32,531 nt of DNA from Deltaproteobacteria bacterium RIFOXYD12_FULL_56_24 (GTDB taxonomy: Bacteria > Desulfobacterota > Desulfobulbia > Desulfobulbales > Desulfurivibrionaceae). The position numbers and the translations under genes were made by a program. The stretch is taken from the NCBI GenBank assembly GCA_001799285.1, contig MGTD01000034.1:1-32531 (forward strand), given 5' to 3'. Of the stretch, positions 16,909-25,193 are shown piece after piece. The notes below the pieces were generated by a model. It was given only the letters and a program-made list of their open reading frames with translations, was not told the origin of the DNA and did no database searches. Numbering within the stretch: the stretch's first letter is position 1; the number at the start of each line of letters is the position of its first letter.

Positions 16909-17217
16909 AAAAGAAAATGGTTGGTAAAAGAATATGGGGCGTTTTTTTTTGCCCACCTGGGACACTATTTGACCCAGGTGAAGTGGTATGCTTTGCGCAT
17001 GGTGGAAAAAAATTTACGGTCTCAAGCTAAAAAAAATACAAAGATTCCCTTTGTTTCTTGCCGGAATCCGCCGGGTGGAATACGATTAATCCTGACAATG
17101 ATTTTGCATTTCAGGGAAACGGCTCATCCTAACCGTCGCCAGCGAGCCGGGGCACAAGGATATGCTGGTGAGGTTGACCGCCAATCTGCTGGTTGAAGCG
17201 GGGGAAGGGGGGAGACG
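16909..17217. other. Low-information stretch before the CRISPR locus
   Basis: This contains a CACCTGGG/CCCAGGTG hairpin (16954-16961, 16973-16980) without a U-tract, and a start-less plus frame from 17102 reading KRLILTVASEPGHKDMLVRL and onward to a TGA that overlaps the ATG at 17218. The latter may be the tail of a lost gene formerly coupled to the next one. The promoter of the following operon should lie here, but I see no convincing one. Confidence 0.3.
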
Positions 17218-17817
17218 ATGAAGCAGGCCTTTATTGAACAGGCTAAAATTATGAGGCAACCGGTTATTCTCCTTGAAGGGACCCGCAAGGTGCCGGAGGA
17301 GCATGCTCAGCGCCTGCATGCCCTGGCGAATTTTCTGGCGGCGTCATTGCCGGACGCGGTCTTCCGCAGCGGCAACGCCCAAGGGGCGGACACCTTCTTT
17401 TTTCAGGGGCTGGTCGCCGCAAATCCGGAACGGCTCGAATACATCCTCCCCTACCCCAATCAAGGCAAGCAACGGATTCCGCCCAAGGCCTCCGTCTTTG
17501 CCCTGGAAGATCTGACGCCGGAGGAACTCAAGGCCGTGGTCGATATCACCCTGGCCGCCTCCCCGGAACTGGAAAGTCTGATCCGGGCCTATCTCGCCCG
17601 TGGCCGCAACCGGGTTACGGTCAAGGCCATGTATCTGTTGCGGGATGCGTTCAAGATCATCGGCGCGGAGTCCCTTGCTCTTCCCCCCGCCGATTTCGCT
17701 TTCTTCTTCGTCAATCAGGACAATCCGCTCACCGGTGGCACCGGCCATACCATCAGGGTCTGCCGGGCGATGCAGGTGCCGGTTTTTACCCAGGATGATT
17801 GGGGTGTGTGGTTGTGA
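17218..17817 (+). CDS. SLOG/DprA-like Rossmann-fold protein
   Basis: A 199-aa cytoplasmic protein I assign to the SLOG/DprA-like nucleotide-ligand-binding superfamily. VILLEGTRKVP (16-26) is the first beta strand and loop, FRSGNAQGAD (49-58) is the family's SGxAxGAD loop, and GGTGHTIR (173-180) is a late Gly-rich loop. SLOG domains bind nucleotides or nucleotide-derived ligands, and some act in defence systems as sensors or effectors. The ATG at 17218 has GGGGGAG 3 nt upstream; a second Met at residue 12 is possible. It lies 98 nt before a nucleotidyltransferase gene and at the head of the type I-C cas operon. The function is not known. Confidence 0.6.
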   Translation: MKQAFIEQAKIMRQPVILLEGTRKVPEEHAQRLHALANFLAASLPDAVFRSGNAQGADTFFFQGLVAANPERLEYILPYPNQGKQRIPPKASVFALEDLTPEELKAVVDITLAASPELESLIRAYLARGRNRVTVKAMYLLRDAFKIIGAESLALPPADFAFFFVNQDNPLTGGTGHTIRVCRAMQVPVFTQDDWGVWL

Positions 17818-17915
17818 AGGGGGGGTATTTGCCGCCATTACGCCGACAGGCCTCGAATGAATTCATTTATCTCGGGCACTGATTGACCGGGATGGTTTGG
17901 GATGAAAGGTACTGG

Positions 17916-18716
17916 ATGAAGAAAGATATTCAATCGCGCCTCGACGCAATAGAGCACTCCTTCGGGGTGAAAATTCTCTATGCCTGCGAATCCGGCAGCC
18001 GCGCCTGGGGCTTTGCCTCGCGGGACAGCGATTGGGATGTACGCTTTATTTACCTGCACCCGCCGGACTGGTACCTCTCCATCGATGTCGAGCGCAAGCG
18101 GGATGTGATAGAAGAGGTTACGGGCGACCTGGACATCAGCGGCTGGGATCTCCGCAAGGCCCTCTGGTTGTTGCACAAGAGCAACCCGCCCCTGATCGAA
18201 TGGCTCAACTCGCCGATCATCTACGCCGACCGGTTTGAACTTGCGGCCAGGCTGCGGGCTATCTCCGGCCTGTACTACTCGCCGACGGCTTGCCGACATC
18301 ATTATCGGCACATGGCCGAAGGGAACTTTCGCGAGTATCTGCGCGGAGAGATCGTCCGAACCAAGAAGTACCTTTATGTGCTGCGGCCATTGCTGGCCCT
18401 GCGCTGGATCGAAACGAGGGGAGGCCCGCCGCCGATGCCCTTTGCAACGCTGGTGGACACCATGTTGCCTGATGACCTGCACAAGGAGGCGGTGCATGAG
18501 CTGCTCGCCTGCAAGAAGGCCGGGGTGGAACTGGGGGAGGGGCCAAGGATTCCGCTAATCAACGAGTTTGTTGAGCAGGAGTTGGCCCGGCTGGTGGTTG
18601 GGAGCAGTAAGAAAGGAACAGCGCCTAAGCCTTCATTGGAGCCGTTGAACCGGCTGTTTCGGGAAATGTTGGCTGAGGTGTGGGGAGAGGTTCAGTGTAA
18701 GGAGGGAATGGCGTGA
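17916..18716 (+). CDS. Predicted nucleotidyltransferase, YcgL/COG3541 type
   Basis: A 266-aa protein with a polymerase-beta-type nucleotidyltransferase core: ESGSRAWGFASRDSDWDVR (25-43), giving the GSR..G motif and the metal-binding D39 and D41. The C-terminal helical half (~95-260) fits the YcgL-like family, whose substrate is not established. The ATG at 17916 has AAGG 6 nt upstream; starts at 17883 (TTG) or 17892 add residues without similarity. The end overlaps the cas3 start by 4 nt (GTGA), so translation of cas3 is coupled to it. Together with the preceding SLOG gene it may be a nucleotide-signalling or modification pair tied to CRISPR expression (inference). Confidence 0.7.
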   Translation: MKKDIQSRLDAIEHSFGVKILYACESGSRAWGFASRDSDWDVRFIYLHPPDWYLSIDVERKRDVIEEVTGDLDISGWDLRKALWLLHKSNPPLIEWLNSPIIYADRFELAARLRAISGLYYSPTACRHHYRHMAEGNFREYLRGEIVRTKKYLYVLRPLLALRWIETRGGPPPMPFATLVDTMLPDDLHKEAVHELLACKKAGVELGEGPRIPLINEFVEQELARLVVGSSKKGTAPKPSLEPLNRLFREMLAEVWGEVQCKEGMA

Positions 18717-20974
18717 AATTTTATGCCCATAGTCTGGAAGGGGAGCCACCCGAAAAGTGGCAGCCATTGGAAGATCACCTGCGGAACGTGGCTGAACTTG
18801 CGGCAGAATTCGCCCAGCCCTTCGGCGGAGAGGAATGGGCCTGTCTCGCCGGGCTTTGGCACGATCTGGGTAAGTATTCGGAAGCCTTCCAGAAGAAACT
18901 CTATGACGCAAATGGAGTGGAGTGCCATATCGAGACCCAGCCGGGCCGGGTGGTCCACTCGGCAGCCGGCGGCCATCAGGCAAGCCTGCAGGGCTGGAAA
19001 GGTGTCGATCGAGTGTTTTCCTGGCTTATCATGGGTCATCATGCCGGGCTGACGGACTTTCATACGGACCATATCGGTTCGAAGGCTCTTGAGCCGAAAA
19101 TGCGTGAACCCGCCAGCTCGAAAGAAATCATCAAGAATGCACCGTCGTCAGTACTGGATCAGGCCAAGCCCCGGCAGCCCTTTCCTCCGGGAGCGGACCC
19201 GGCCCTGTTTATCCGGATGCTGTTTTCCTGTATTGTTGACGCTGATTTTCTCGATACGGAAGCCTTTATGAACAAGGGGAAGGCAACTCTGCGGAATAAA
19301 GGCTATCCGGAATTGAGTGAACTGCTGATCCATTTTGATGCCTACATGGATCAACTTTGCGTTGAAGCAGAGACTACATCCATAAATACAATTAGGGCAG
19401 AGGTCTTGTCTCAATGCCGGATGGCGGCTGACAAGGAGCCTGCCGTCTATTCCCTATCAGTCCCTACCGGCGGCGGCAAGACCCTGGCTTCACTTGCCTT
19501 TGCCCTGCGTCATGCGGTAAAGCACAAGGCAGGCCATGGGAAGAGCCGAATCATTTATGTGATTCCCTATACCAGCATCATTGAACAAACGGCGGATGTC
19601 TTTCGAAAGATTCCTGGATTCGAAAACGCGGTTGTCGAGCACCACAGTAACCTGGCCGAAACCGATGAGGATAAAGAAACCGTCCGCAACCGCCTGTCCG
19701 CCGAAAATTGGGACGCGCCGCTGATCGTCACCACCTCGGTGCAGTTCTTTGAATCCCTTTATGCCTGCCGGACCAGTCGCTGCCGCAAGTTGCATAATAT
19801 TGTCAACAGTGTGGTCATTTTTGACGAAGCCCAGTGCCTGCCGCCCGAATATCTGCGTCCTTCGGTCCATGCCGTGCGCGAGCTTTTCCGACATTATCAG
19901 GTCACACCCATGCTGTGTACAGCCACCCAGCCGGTTTTAAACCGGACCGAGTCCTTTGATTTTAAATTCAGGGAGGGGTTTGAATCGGTTACGGAGATTG
20001 TCGAGAACCCCGATGACCTGGCAGTGAGATTAAAGCGGGTGGAAGTAGTGTTATATCGAGATAACTTTCAGCCGGTTGAGCTGCCGGAACTTGCCGAGGC
20101 AATCAAAAAGGAAGGCAGGTCGGTTCTCTGTATTGTGAACAGGAAGGAGGATGCCCGCCGTTTGGCCCGGTTGTTGCCGAAGGAACAAACCATCCACCTT
20201 TCCACCAATATGTGCGCCGAGCATCGGACAAGCACCTTGGCCAAGGTGAGAGAAAGACTCGAAGACAAAAAGAACCCCATCATTGTGATCAGCACCTCGC
20301 TGGTTGAAGCCGGAGTGGATATTGATTTTCCGGTTGTGTATCGAGCCTTGACCGGGCTCGATTCCATCGCTCAGGCAGCCGGACGATGCAACCGTGAAGG
20401 TGGCCTGGAAGAGCATGGCCAAAAAGTACTTGGTAAAACCGTTGTTTTTGTCCCAGCCGATCAGCCGGGTTATGTCCGGCAGCCCGCCGGAATCGCCAGC
20501 GAATTATTACAGGGAAAGAATCTGGAAAATCTTCTTGCCCCGGCGAATTACGAAAAATATTTTCGGCAACGGTTCTGGCAACTGGGGGCGGAGTCACTGG
20601 ATGAAAAACAGATCATGGCGCTGTTGTCCGGGCGGATGAACTATTATTTTCGCACCGCCGCCCAACGCTTCAGGTTTATTGAGGATGATTGGCAGGAGAG
20701 CGTTTTGGTCCCTTACGGCAAGGCGATTGAACTCCTTGGCCGCCTGACCTCTGAGCCCTGGAACCAGTATGCGCTCTTGAGGCAGATAGGCCGTTATACC
20801 GTAGGCATTCCTCGGGACATGTTCGGGCCGCTGGCAGCCAGGGACTATATCAGGGAGTCCGGTTATCCCGGCCTGCTGATGCTTGACCTGGTGCTTTATG
20901 ACGACGATTTGGGATTTGTCCCGCCGGATGAGGCGACAGCTATTGATCCGGGAAAATTCATGGTGACAGACTAA
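18713..20974 (+). CDS. cas3: Cas3 nuclease-helicase, type I-C
   Basis: Degrades target DNA recruited by Cascade. The 753-aa protein has an N-terminal HD nuclease (H22, the WHDLGK motif with H50-D51, and MGHHAGL near 104-110), then a superfamily 2 helicase: Walker A PTGGGKT (~251-257), the DEAQ box (~371-374), and motifs V-VI STSLVEAGVDIDF and QAAGRCNREG (~553). All catalytic residues look intact. The start is GTG at 18713, with GGAGGG upstream, overlapping the nucleotidyltransferase stop by 4 nt. cas5 follows after 14 nt. Confidence 0.95.
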   Translation: MKFYAHSLEGEPPEKWQPLEDHLRNVAELAAEFAQPFGGEEWACLAGLWHDLGKYSEAFQKKLYDANGVECHIETQPGRVVHSAAGGHQASLQGWKGVDRVFSWLIMGHHAGLTDFHTDHIGSKALEPKMREPASSKEIIKNAPSSVLDQAKPRQPFPPGADPALFIRMLFSCIVDADFLDTEAFMNKGKATLRNKGYPELSELLIHFDAYMDQLCVEAETTSINTIRAEVLSQCRMAADKEPAVYSLSVPTGGGKTLASLAFALRHAVKHKAGHGKSRIIYVIPYTSIIEQTADVFRKIPGFENAVVEHHSNLAETDEDKETVRNRLSAENWDAPLIVTTSVQFFESLYACRTSRCRKLHNIVNSVVIFDEAQCLPPEYLRPSVHAVRELFRHYQVTPMLCTATQPVLNRTESFDFKFREGFESVTEIVENPDDLAVRLKRVEVVLYRDNFQPVELPELAEAIKKEGRSVLCIVNRKEDARRLARLLPKEQTIHLSTNMCAEHRTSTLAKVRERLEDKKNPIIVISTSLVEAGVDIDFPVVYRALTGLDSIAQAAGRCNREGGLEEHGQKVLGKTVVFVPADQPGYVRQPAGIASELLQGKNLENLLAPANYEKYFRQRFWQLGAESLDEKQIMALLSGRMNYYFRTAAQRFRFIEDDWQESVLVPYGKAIELLGRLTSEPWNQYALLRQIGRYTVGIPRDMFGPLAARDYIRESGYPGLLMLDLVLYDDDLGFVPPDEATAIDPGKFMVTD

Positions 20975-20988
20975 GAGGAGGTATCGGC

Positions 20989-21651
20989 ATGGAGAAAAGC
21001 AGTCCTTTCCGGTTAAAGGTGAGCGGTACCAATGCCTGCTTTACCAGGCCGGAGATGAAGGTGGAGCGGGTCAGTTACGATGTAATGACCCCGTCGGCGG
21101 CCCGTGGAATTCTTGAGGCAATTCTCTGGAAGCCCGCCATTGTCTGGAGAATTCTGCGGATAGATGTCCTAAATCCGGTGCGCTGGGAATCGGTGCGGCG
21201 CAACGAGGTGGGCGCGGTTGTCCCGGCGGGGACGGTAAAGACGGTAATGAACAGGGGAAGGGGTAATCTGGGCCTGTATGTAGAAAATGAGCGGCAACAG
21301 CGGGCCGGGCTTTTCCTGCGGGACGTGGCTTATGTGATCCACGCCGAATTTGCCATGACCGATCAGGCGGGTCCAGAGGACAGCGTTACAAAGTTCGAGC
21401 AGATGTTCATCCGCCGCGCGACGAGCGGCCAGTGTTTTCAGCGCCCCTATTTCGGCTGCCGGGAGTTTCCGGTTGATTTCGAGTTTCTGTCTCGGGAGCT
21501 GGAGTTACCGGCAGCCATTGAGGAGAGCCGCGATCTGGGCTGGATGCTGTACGACATGGATTATTCCGGCAAGGAGCCGATGCCGCAGTTCTTTCATGCC
21601 AGGATGGAGAACGGCAGCCTTGACCTCAGGAATGTGGAGGTGCGGTCATGA
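20989..21651 (+). CDS. cas5c: Cas5c (Cas5d), crRNA-processing subunit of type I-C
   Basis: A 220-aa RAMP protein. In type I-C systems, which lack Cas6, Cas5c cuts the pre-crRNA in the repeat and caps the crRNA 5' handle. The N-terminus (FRLKVSGTNACFTRPEMKVERVSYD, given here in part) and the following TPSAARGILEAILWKP match the Cas5d family, and its catalytic Tyr/Lys/His candidates lie in this region. It starts with an excellent AGGAGG site 7 nt upstream and overlaps cas8c by 4 nt (ATGA). Confidence 0.93.
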   Translation: MEKSSPFRLKVSGTNACFTRPEMKVERVSYDVMTPSAARGILEAILWKPAIVWRILRIDVLNPVRWESVRRNEVGAVVPAGTVKTVMNRGRGNLGLYVENERQQRAGLFLRDVAYVIHAEFAMTDQAGPEDSVTKFEQMFIRRATSGQCFQRPYFGCREFPVDFEFLSRELELPAAIEESRDLGWMLYDMDYSGKEPMPQFFHARMENGSLDLRNVEVRS

Positions 21652-23393
21652 TCCTCAAGTCATTATCTGACCATTACGAACGTATGCTCAACGACCCTGG
21701 TTGTGATGTGGCACCGCCGGGATTTGAAAAAAAGGCTATCCCTTTTCTACTGATTATCAATAAAGCAGGCTCTTTTATCAATTTACGGGATACTCGACTT
21801 GGAGAAGGCAAAAAGAAGGTTGCCCGTGAATTCGTGGTCCCTCAAGGAGAGAAAAAGACCTCTGGCATTAAATCTAATCTTCTTTGGGACAGCCCGCAGT
21901 ATGTGCTTGGTGTTTCAAAGGGAGAAGAAGAAAAAGACAGGGATAGGGCGGCAGAATCTTTATCAGAGTTTGAGAAGAAACTGGATGAGACCTTCGGGAG
22001 TGACTTTTCTGATGAGGGCATTGTTGCTGTCAGGAATTTTCTCGCAAAAAAGGATTTCACGGAAATTTTTAAGCATGTTGCGTGGCCCGAAATAAAAGAA
22101 AACAATTCCAACCTGACCTTTGTATTGGAAGGTGATGAACGGCTAGTGTCCCAGCGGCAACAAGTCTTGCAAACGCTGATGACGAAGACACACCCCTCCG
22201 CATCAACACAAACATGCGCTATTTCAGGGGCAGATGATACACCCGCAGAATTGCATACATCAATCAAAGGAGTATGGGGTGCGCAGTCTTCTGGTGCCAA
22301 TATCGTTTCTTTTAATCTTGATGCTTTTCGCTCTTTTGGCAAAAAGCAGGGGTTAAACGCGCCGGTTGGAAAGCGCACGGTTTTTGCCTATACCACGGCG
22401 CTTAATACGCTCCTTGCAAAAGGATCAAGCCAACGCATCCAGGTGGGTGACGCCAGCACTGTTTTTTGGGCAAGTGCAACCCATCCTTTTGAGGATGACT
22501 TTTCCTGTTTCCTTGGGGAGCCCCCAAAGGGCGAAGAGCCGGATTATGGGAAAATACGTGCTCTCTTGTCATCCGTCAGAACAGGGGTGCTTCCTGCCGA
22601 GGATGAAATGTCGTTTCATGTCCTCGGTCTAGCTCCCAACGCTTCTCGAATCGCCATCCGGTTCTGGTATGAGGGTAGCATCCGGGATCTCAAGAAAAAA
22701 ATTGCCCAGCATTTTGAGGATATGGAAATTGTCCGTGCCCCACATGATCGGGAATTTCTCTCATTGTTTCAATTGCTGGTTTCAACTGCGGCAGAGGGAA
22801 AAGCGGATAATATTCCTCCCAATCTTGGCGGTGAGATCGCGCGGGCGGTTCTCAGTGGCGGCGGCTACCCGCGAACATTGCTGGCGGGTGCGATCCGTCG
22901 CTGCAAGGCTGAACAGAGAATTAATCACGCACGAGCCGCTCTCATTAAAGGTTTCTTGGTCCGCGATTCACGACTTCGAGGAATAACAACAAAGGAGGTT
23001 GGTATGGCTTTGGATAAGACAATCGAAAATCCCGGTTATGTTCTTGGCAGGCTGTTTGCCGTGTTGGAGCGCATTCAAGAACAGGCCCATGCCGGGCTCA
23101 ACAAGACAATCCGCGACACCTATTTCAGCGCGGCAACAAGCAACCCGCTGGTGATTTTCAAGCGTTTGCAGGATTTAGCCATTCATCATCTTGCCAAGAT
23201 CAGAAATTCCGGCAAGAGCACGGTGTGGCTGGACAAACTCATGCAGGAGGTCATGGGCAAGGTTCCGGCCAGTGGTGTTCCGGTAACATTGACCCTCGAA
23301 GACCAGGGCCGATTTGCCGTGGGCTATTACCATCAGCGGCAGGATTTTTTCAATAAAAATGAGAATGAGACAAAGGAGAACAACGATGAGTGA
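21648..23393 (+). CDS. cas8c: Cas8c (Csd1), large subunit of type I-C Cascade
   Basis: A 581-aa large subunit that recognises the PAM and supports R-loop formation. The N-terminal part ([15 protein letters not shown]) and the central [20 protein letters not shown] segment are typical of Csd1/Cas8c. The start overlaps cas5c by 4 nt, and the end overlaps cas7c by 8 nt. The 3' part holds an internal in-frame start for Cas11c. The first two thirds look more AT-rich than cas5c and cas7c, which may reflect faster evolution or exchange of this PAM-reading subunit. Confidence 0.93.
   Translation: MILKSLSDHYERMLNDPGCDVAPPGFEKKAIPFLLIINKAGSFINLRDTRLGEGKKKVAREFVVPQGEKKTSGIKSNLLWDSPQYVLGVSKGEEEKDRDRAAESLSEFEKKLDETFGSDFSDEGIVAVRNFLAKKDFTEIFKHVAWPEIKENNSNLTFVLEGDERLVSQRQQVLQTLMTKTHPSASTQTCAISGADDTPAELHTSIKGVWGAQSSGANIVSFNLDAFRSFGKKQGLNAPVGKRTVFAYTTALNTLLAKGSSQRIQVGDASTVFWASATHPFEDDFSCFLGEPPKGEEPDYGKIRALLSSVRTGVLPAEDEMSFHVLGLAPNASRIAIRFWYEGSIRDLKKKIAQHFEDMEIVRAPHDREFLSLFQLLVSTAAEGKADNIPPNLGGEIARAVLSGGGYPRTLLAGAIRRCKAEQRINHARAALIKGFLVRDSRLRGITTKEVGMALDKTIENPGYVLGRLFAVLERIQEQAHAGLNKTIRDTYFSAATSNPLVIFKRLQDLAIHHLAKIRNSGKSTVWLDKLMQEVMGKVPASGVPVTLTLEDQGRFAVGYYHQRQDFFNKNENETKENNDE
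23004..23393 (+). CDS. cas11c: Cas11c small subunit from internal start in cas8c
   Basis: Inside cas8c and in the same frame (codon 453), an ATG at 23004 is preceded by AAAGGAGGTTGGT, a near-perfect ribosome site placed correctly. The 129-aa product ([18 protein letters not shown]...) is helical and of the size expected for Cas11c. Separate translation of Cas11 from the cas8 3' end is established for type I-C systems and completes the Cascade belly. The site inside the coding frame is too good to be accidental. Confidence 0.85.
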   Translation: MALDKTIENPGYVLGRLFAVLERIQEQAHAGLNKTIRDTYFSAATSNPLVIFKRLQDLAIHHLAKIRNSGKSTVWLDKLMQEVMGKVPASGVPVTLTLEDQGRFAVGYYHQRQDFFNKNENETKENNDE

Positions 23394-24246
23394 TCCAATC
23401 AAAAACCGCTATGAATTTGTCCTGCTGTTCGATGTTAAAGACGGCAACCCCAATGGCGACCCGGACGCCGGCAATCTACCCCGCATTGATCCGGAAACCG
23501 GCAATGGCCTGGTGACTGATGTCTGCCTGAAACGCAAGGTCAGAAACTATGTCGGTCTGGTTCATGGCGAACAGCCCCCTTATGAGATTTACGTTAAGGA
23601 AAAGGCCGTTCTGAACAGGCAGCATGAGAGGGCATACCAGGCATTCGAGCTTAAACCGGAAAGTAAAAAATTACCCAAGAACGAAGAGGATGCCCGCAAG
23701 ATCACCGGCTGGATGTGTAAGAATTTTTTTGATGTCCGGGCCTTTGGCGCGGTCATGTCAACCGAGGTCAATGCCGGTCAGGTTCGTGGCCCGGTGCAGT
23801 TTGCCTTCGGAAGAAGCATTGACCGGGTGTTCACCGGAGAGCACAGCATCACCCGCATGGCGGTCACCAACGAAAAAGACCTGGAGAAAGAGCGGACCAT
23901 GGGCCGGAAGTTTACCGTTCCTTACGGCCTCTACCGCGTCCACGGCTTCATCTCCGCGCCGCTGGCCAAACAGACCGGTTTTTCAGAAGGCGATCTGGAG
24001 TTGTTCTGGAAATCATTACAGAACATGTTCGATCATGACCGCTCTGCGGCCCGTGGCGAAATGGCGGCTCAGAAACTGATCGTCTTCAAGCACGAGAGCG
24101 AACTTGGCAACGCCCCGGCCCATAAGCTTTTCGATCTGGTTACGGTTGAAAAGAACTGCGGCGATGCGCCACCTAGGTCGTTTGGTGATTATGACGTGGC
24201 AGTCGGTGCAGCGCCAGCAGGGGTCGAGCGGATTGAAATGCTGTAA
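23386..24246 (+). CDS. cas7c: Cas7c (Csd2), backbone subunit of type I-C Cascade
   Basis: A 286-aa RAMP protein that coats the crRNA spacer and builds the Cascade filament. The N-terminus [20 protein letters not shown] is diagnostic of Csd2/Cas7, followed by [12 protein letters not shown]. The chosen ATG at 23386 has GGAG upstream and overlaps the cas8c stop (ATGAGTGA). The frame extends further left without similarity. The gene is followed by a 19-nt gap and then by a gene that is not part of the canonical operon. Confidence 0.95.
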   Translation: MSDPIKNRYEFVLLFDVKDGNPNGDPDAGNLPRIDPETGNGLVTDVCLKRKVRNYVGLVHGEQPPYEIYVKEKAVLNRQHERAYQAFELKPESKKLPKNEEDARKITGWMCKNFFDVRAFGAVMSTEVNAGQVRGPVQFAFGRSIDRVFTGEHSITRMAVTNEKDLEKERTMGRKFTVPYGLYRVHGFISAPLAKQTGFSEGDLELFWKSLQNMFDHDRSAARGEMAAQKLIVFKHESELGNAPAHKLFDLVTVEKNCGDAPPRSFGDYDVAVGAAPAGVERIEML

Positions 24247-24265
24247 TCCTTTGAGGTGATCCGCG

Positions 24266-25132
24266 ATGCACCCGAAACTTGAAAAACAATTCCGGGAGCG
24301 GGCGGTGGCGCTGGGCGAGTCCGGCGACCCGGCCGTTTTGCCGGAGCTTGTCGAGCTGACGCTCTCGCCCGTTGCCAATGTGCGGCGGCTGGCAGCCTCG
24401 GCCATCGGCAAGCTGGCTGGATTGGCGGACTCCAAGGGGGCGGTGACGGCATTGCAGCCCCTGCTTCAGGATGGCCACCCCCAGGTTCGGCAGTATGCGG
24501 CAAAGGCTTTGGGTACTTATGGGGTATCTGCCCGAGGCGCCCTTGCCGATCTGCGCGACATGGCCATTAACCCGGCGGAAAAGGAATATAACCACGACGG
24601 GGCGAAGAGGGCGATCGAACTCATCGAGGAGGCGGGCCGAATTCTGGAGCAGCAAGCCGAGCATTGTTGCCAGCGCTGCGGCGTCAAGTTGGAGCCGGAC
24701 GAATATGTCCGCAGCCGGCAGGCCTTTCAGCGACCTTTTTGCAACTACTGCTTCGACGAAGTGTTCCTTGAACGGCGCAACTTCGAAACCAAGGTGGAAC
24801 TGCAGAAAAACATCCGTGCCAAGGACGGTACTTGGGTGCAGTCGGACGGCGAACGGCTGATTTGCGAAATCCTCGACGAGGAGAGGATCAGATACCGGTA
24901 CGACGAGCGCTTTCGCATCCTCGACGGCTACGCCATCCGCCCCGATTTCTATCTGCCGGAATTCGATGTGTACATCGAATATTGGGGCATGGACACCGCC
25001 GATTACAAAATCGGCATGCTCAAAAAGCAACAACTCTATCAGCAGCAGGGCAAAAAACTTGTTTCACTCTTTCCGGAGGATAGATCGGGGATGCGGGAAA
25101 AATTGTTGAGCAAACTGGGGAAATACCGGTGA
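24266..25132 (+). CDS. HEAT-repeat / zinc-ribbon / PD-(D/E)XK nuclease protein in the cas operon
   Basis: A 288-aa protein not found in the standard I-C operon. Domains: HEAT/armadillo-like helical repeats (~14-105, with VRRLAASAIGKLAGL and VRQYAAKALGTYGV); a helical linker; a four-Cys zinc ribbon (C135, C138, C159, C162); and a C-terminal restriction-endonuclease-fold domain (~190-288). The last has an early acidic E196 (SDGERLICEIL), RPDFYLPE with D227, and VYIEYWG with E238. The usual Lys two residues after that Glu is W240; K248, K253 or K254 in the next helix could supply it, as in helicase-linked nucleases with YIEYWG-like motifs. The ATG at 24266 has GAGGTGAT upstream. It sits 19 nt after cas7c and 61 nt before cas4. 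Its role in interference or adaptation is unknown. Confidence 0.75.
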   Translation: MHPKLEKQFRERAVALGESGDPAVLPELVELTLSPVANVRRLAASAIGKLAGLADSKGAVTALQPLLQDGHPQVRQYAAKALGTYGVSARGALADLRDMAINPAEKEYNHDGAKRAIELIEEAGRILEQQAEHCCQRCGVKLEPDEYVRSRQAFQRPFCNYCFDEVFLERRNFETKVELQKNIRAKDGTWVQSDGERLICEILDEERIRYRYDERFRILDGYAIRPDFYLPEFDVYIEYWGMDTADYKIGMLKKQQLYQQQGKKLVSLFPEDRSGMREKLLSKLGKYR

Positions 25133-25193
25133 CTCGCTGCGCGTCTGCTTTGCAATGTCACCATCTCGGAGCAACAGCGGAGTAAGTGAAAAA

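Noticed and set aside
16954-16980. CACCTGGG/CCCAGGTG hairpin considered as a terminator
   Set aside because: No T run follows on either strand; the T run present lies on the wrong side.
16837-17196. 119-codon plus-strand frame before the SLOG gene
   Set aside because: It starts with TTG, lacks a ribosome site, runs through low-complexity sequence and overlaps the MarC/MFS remnants on the other strand.
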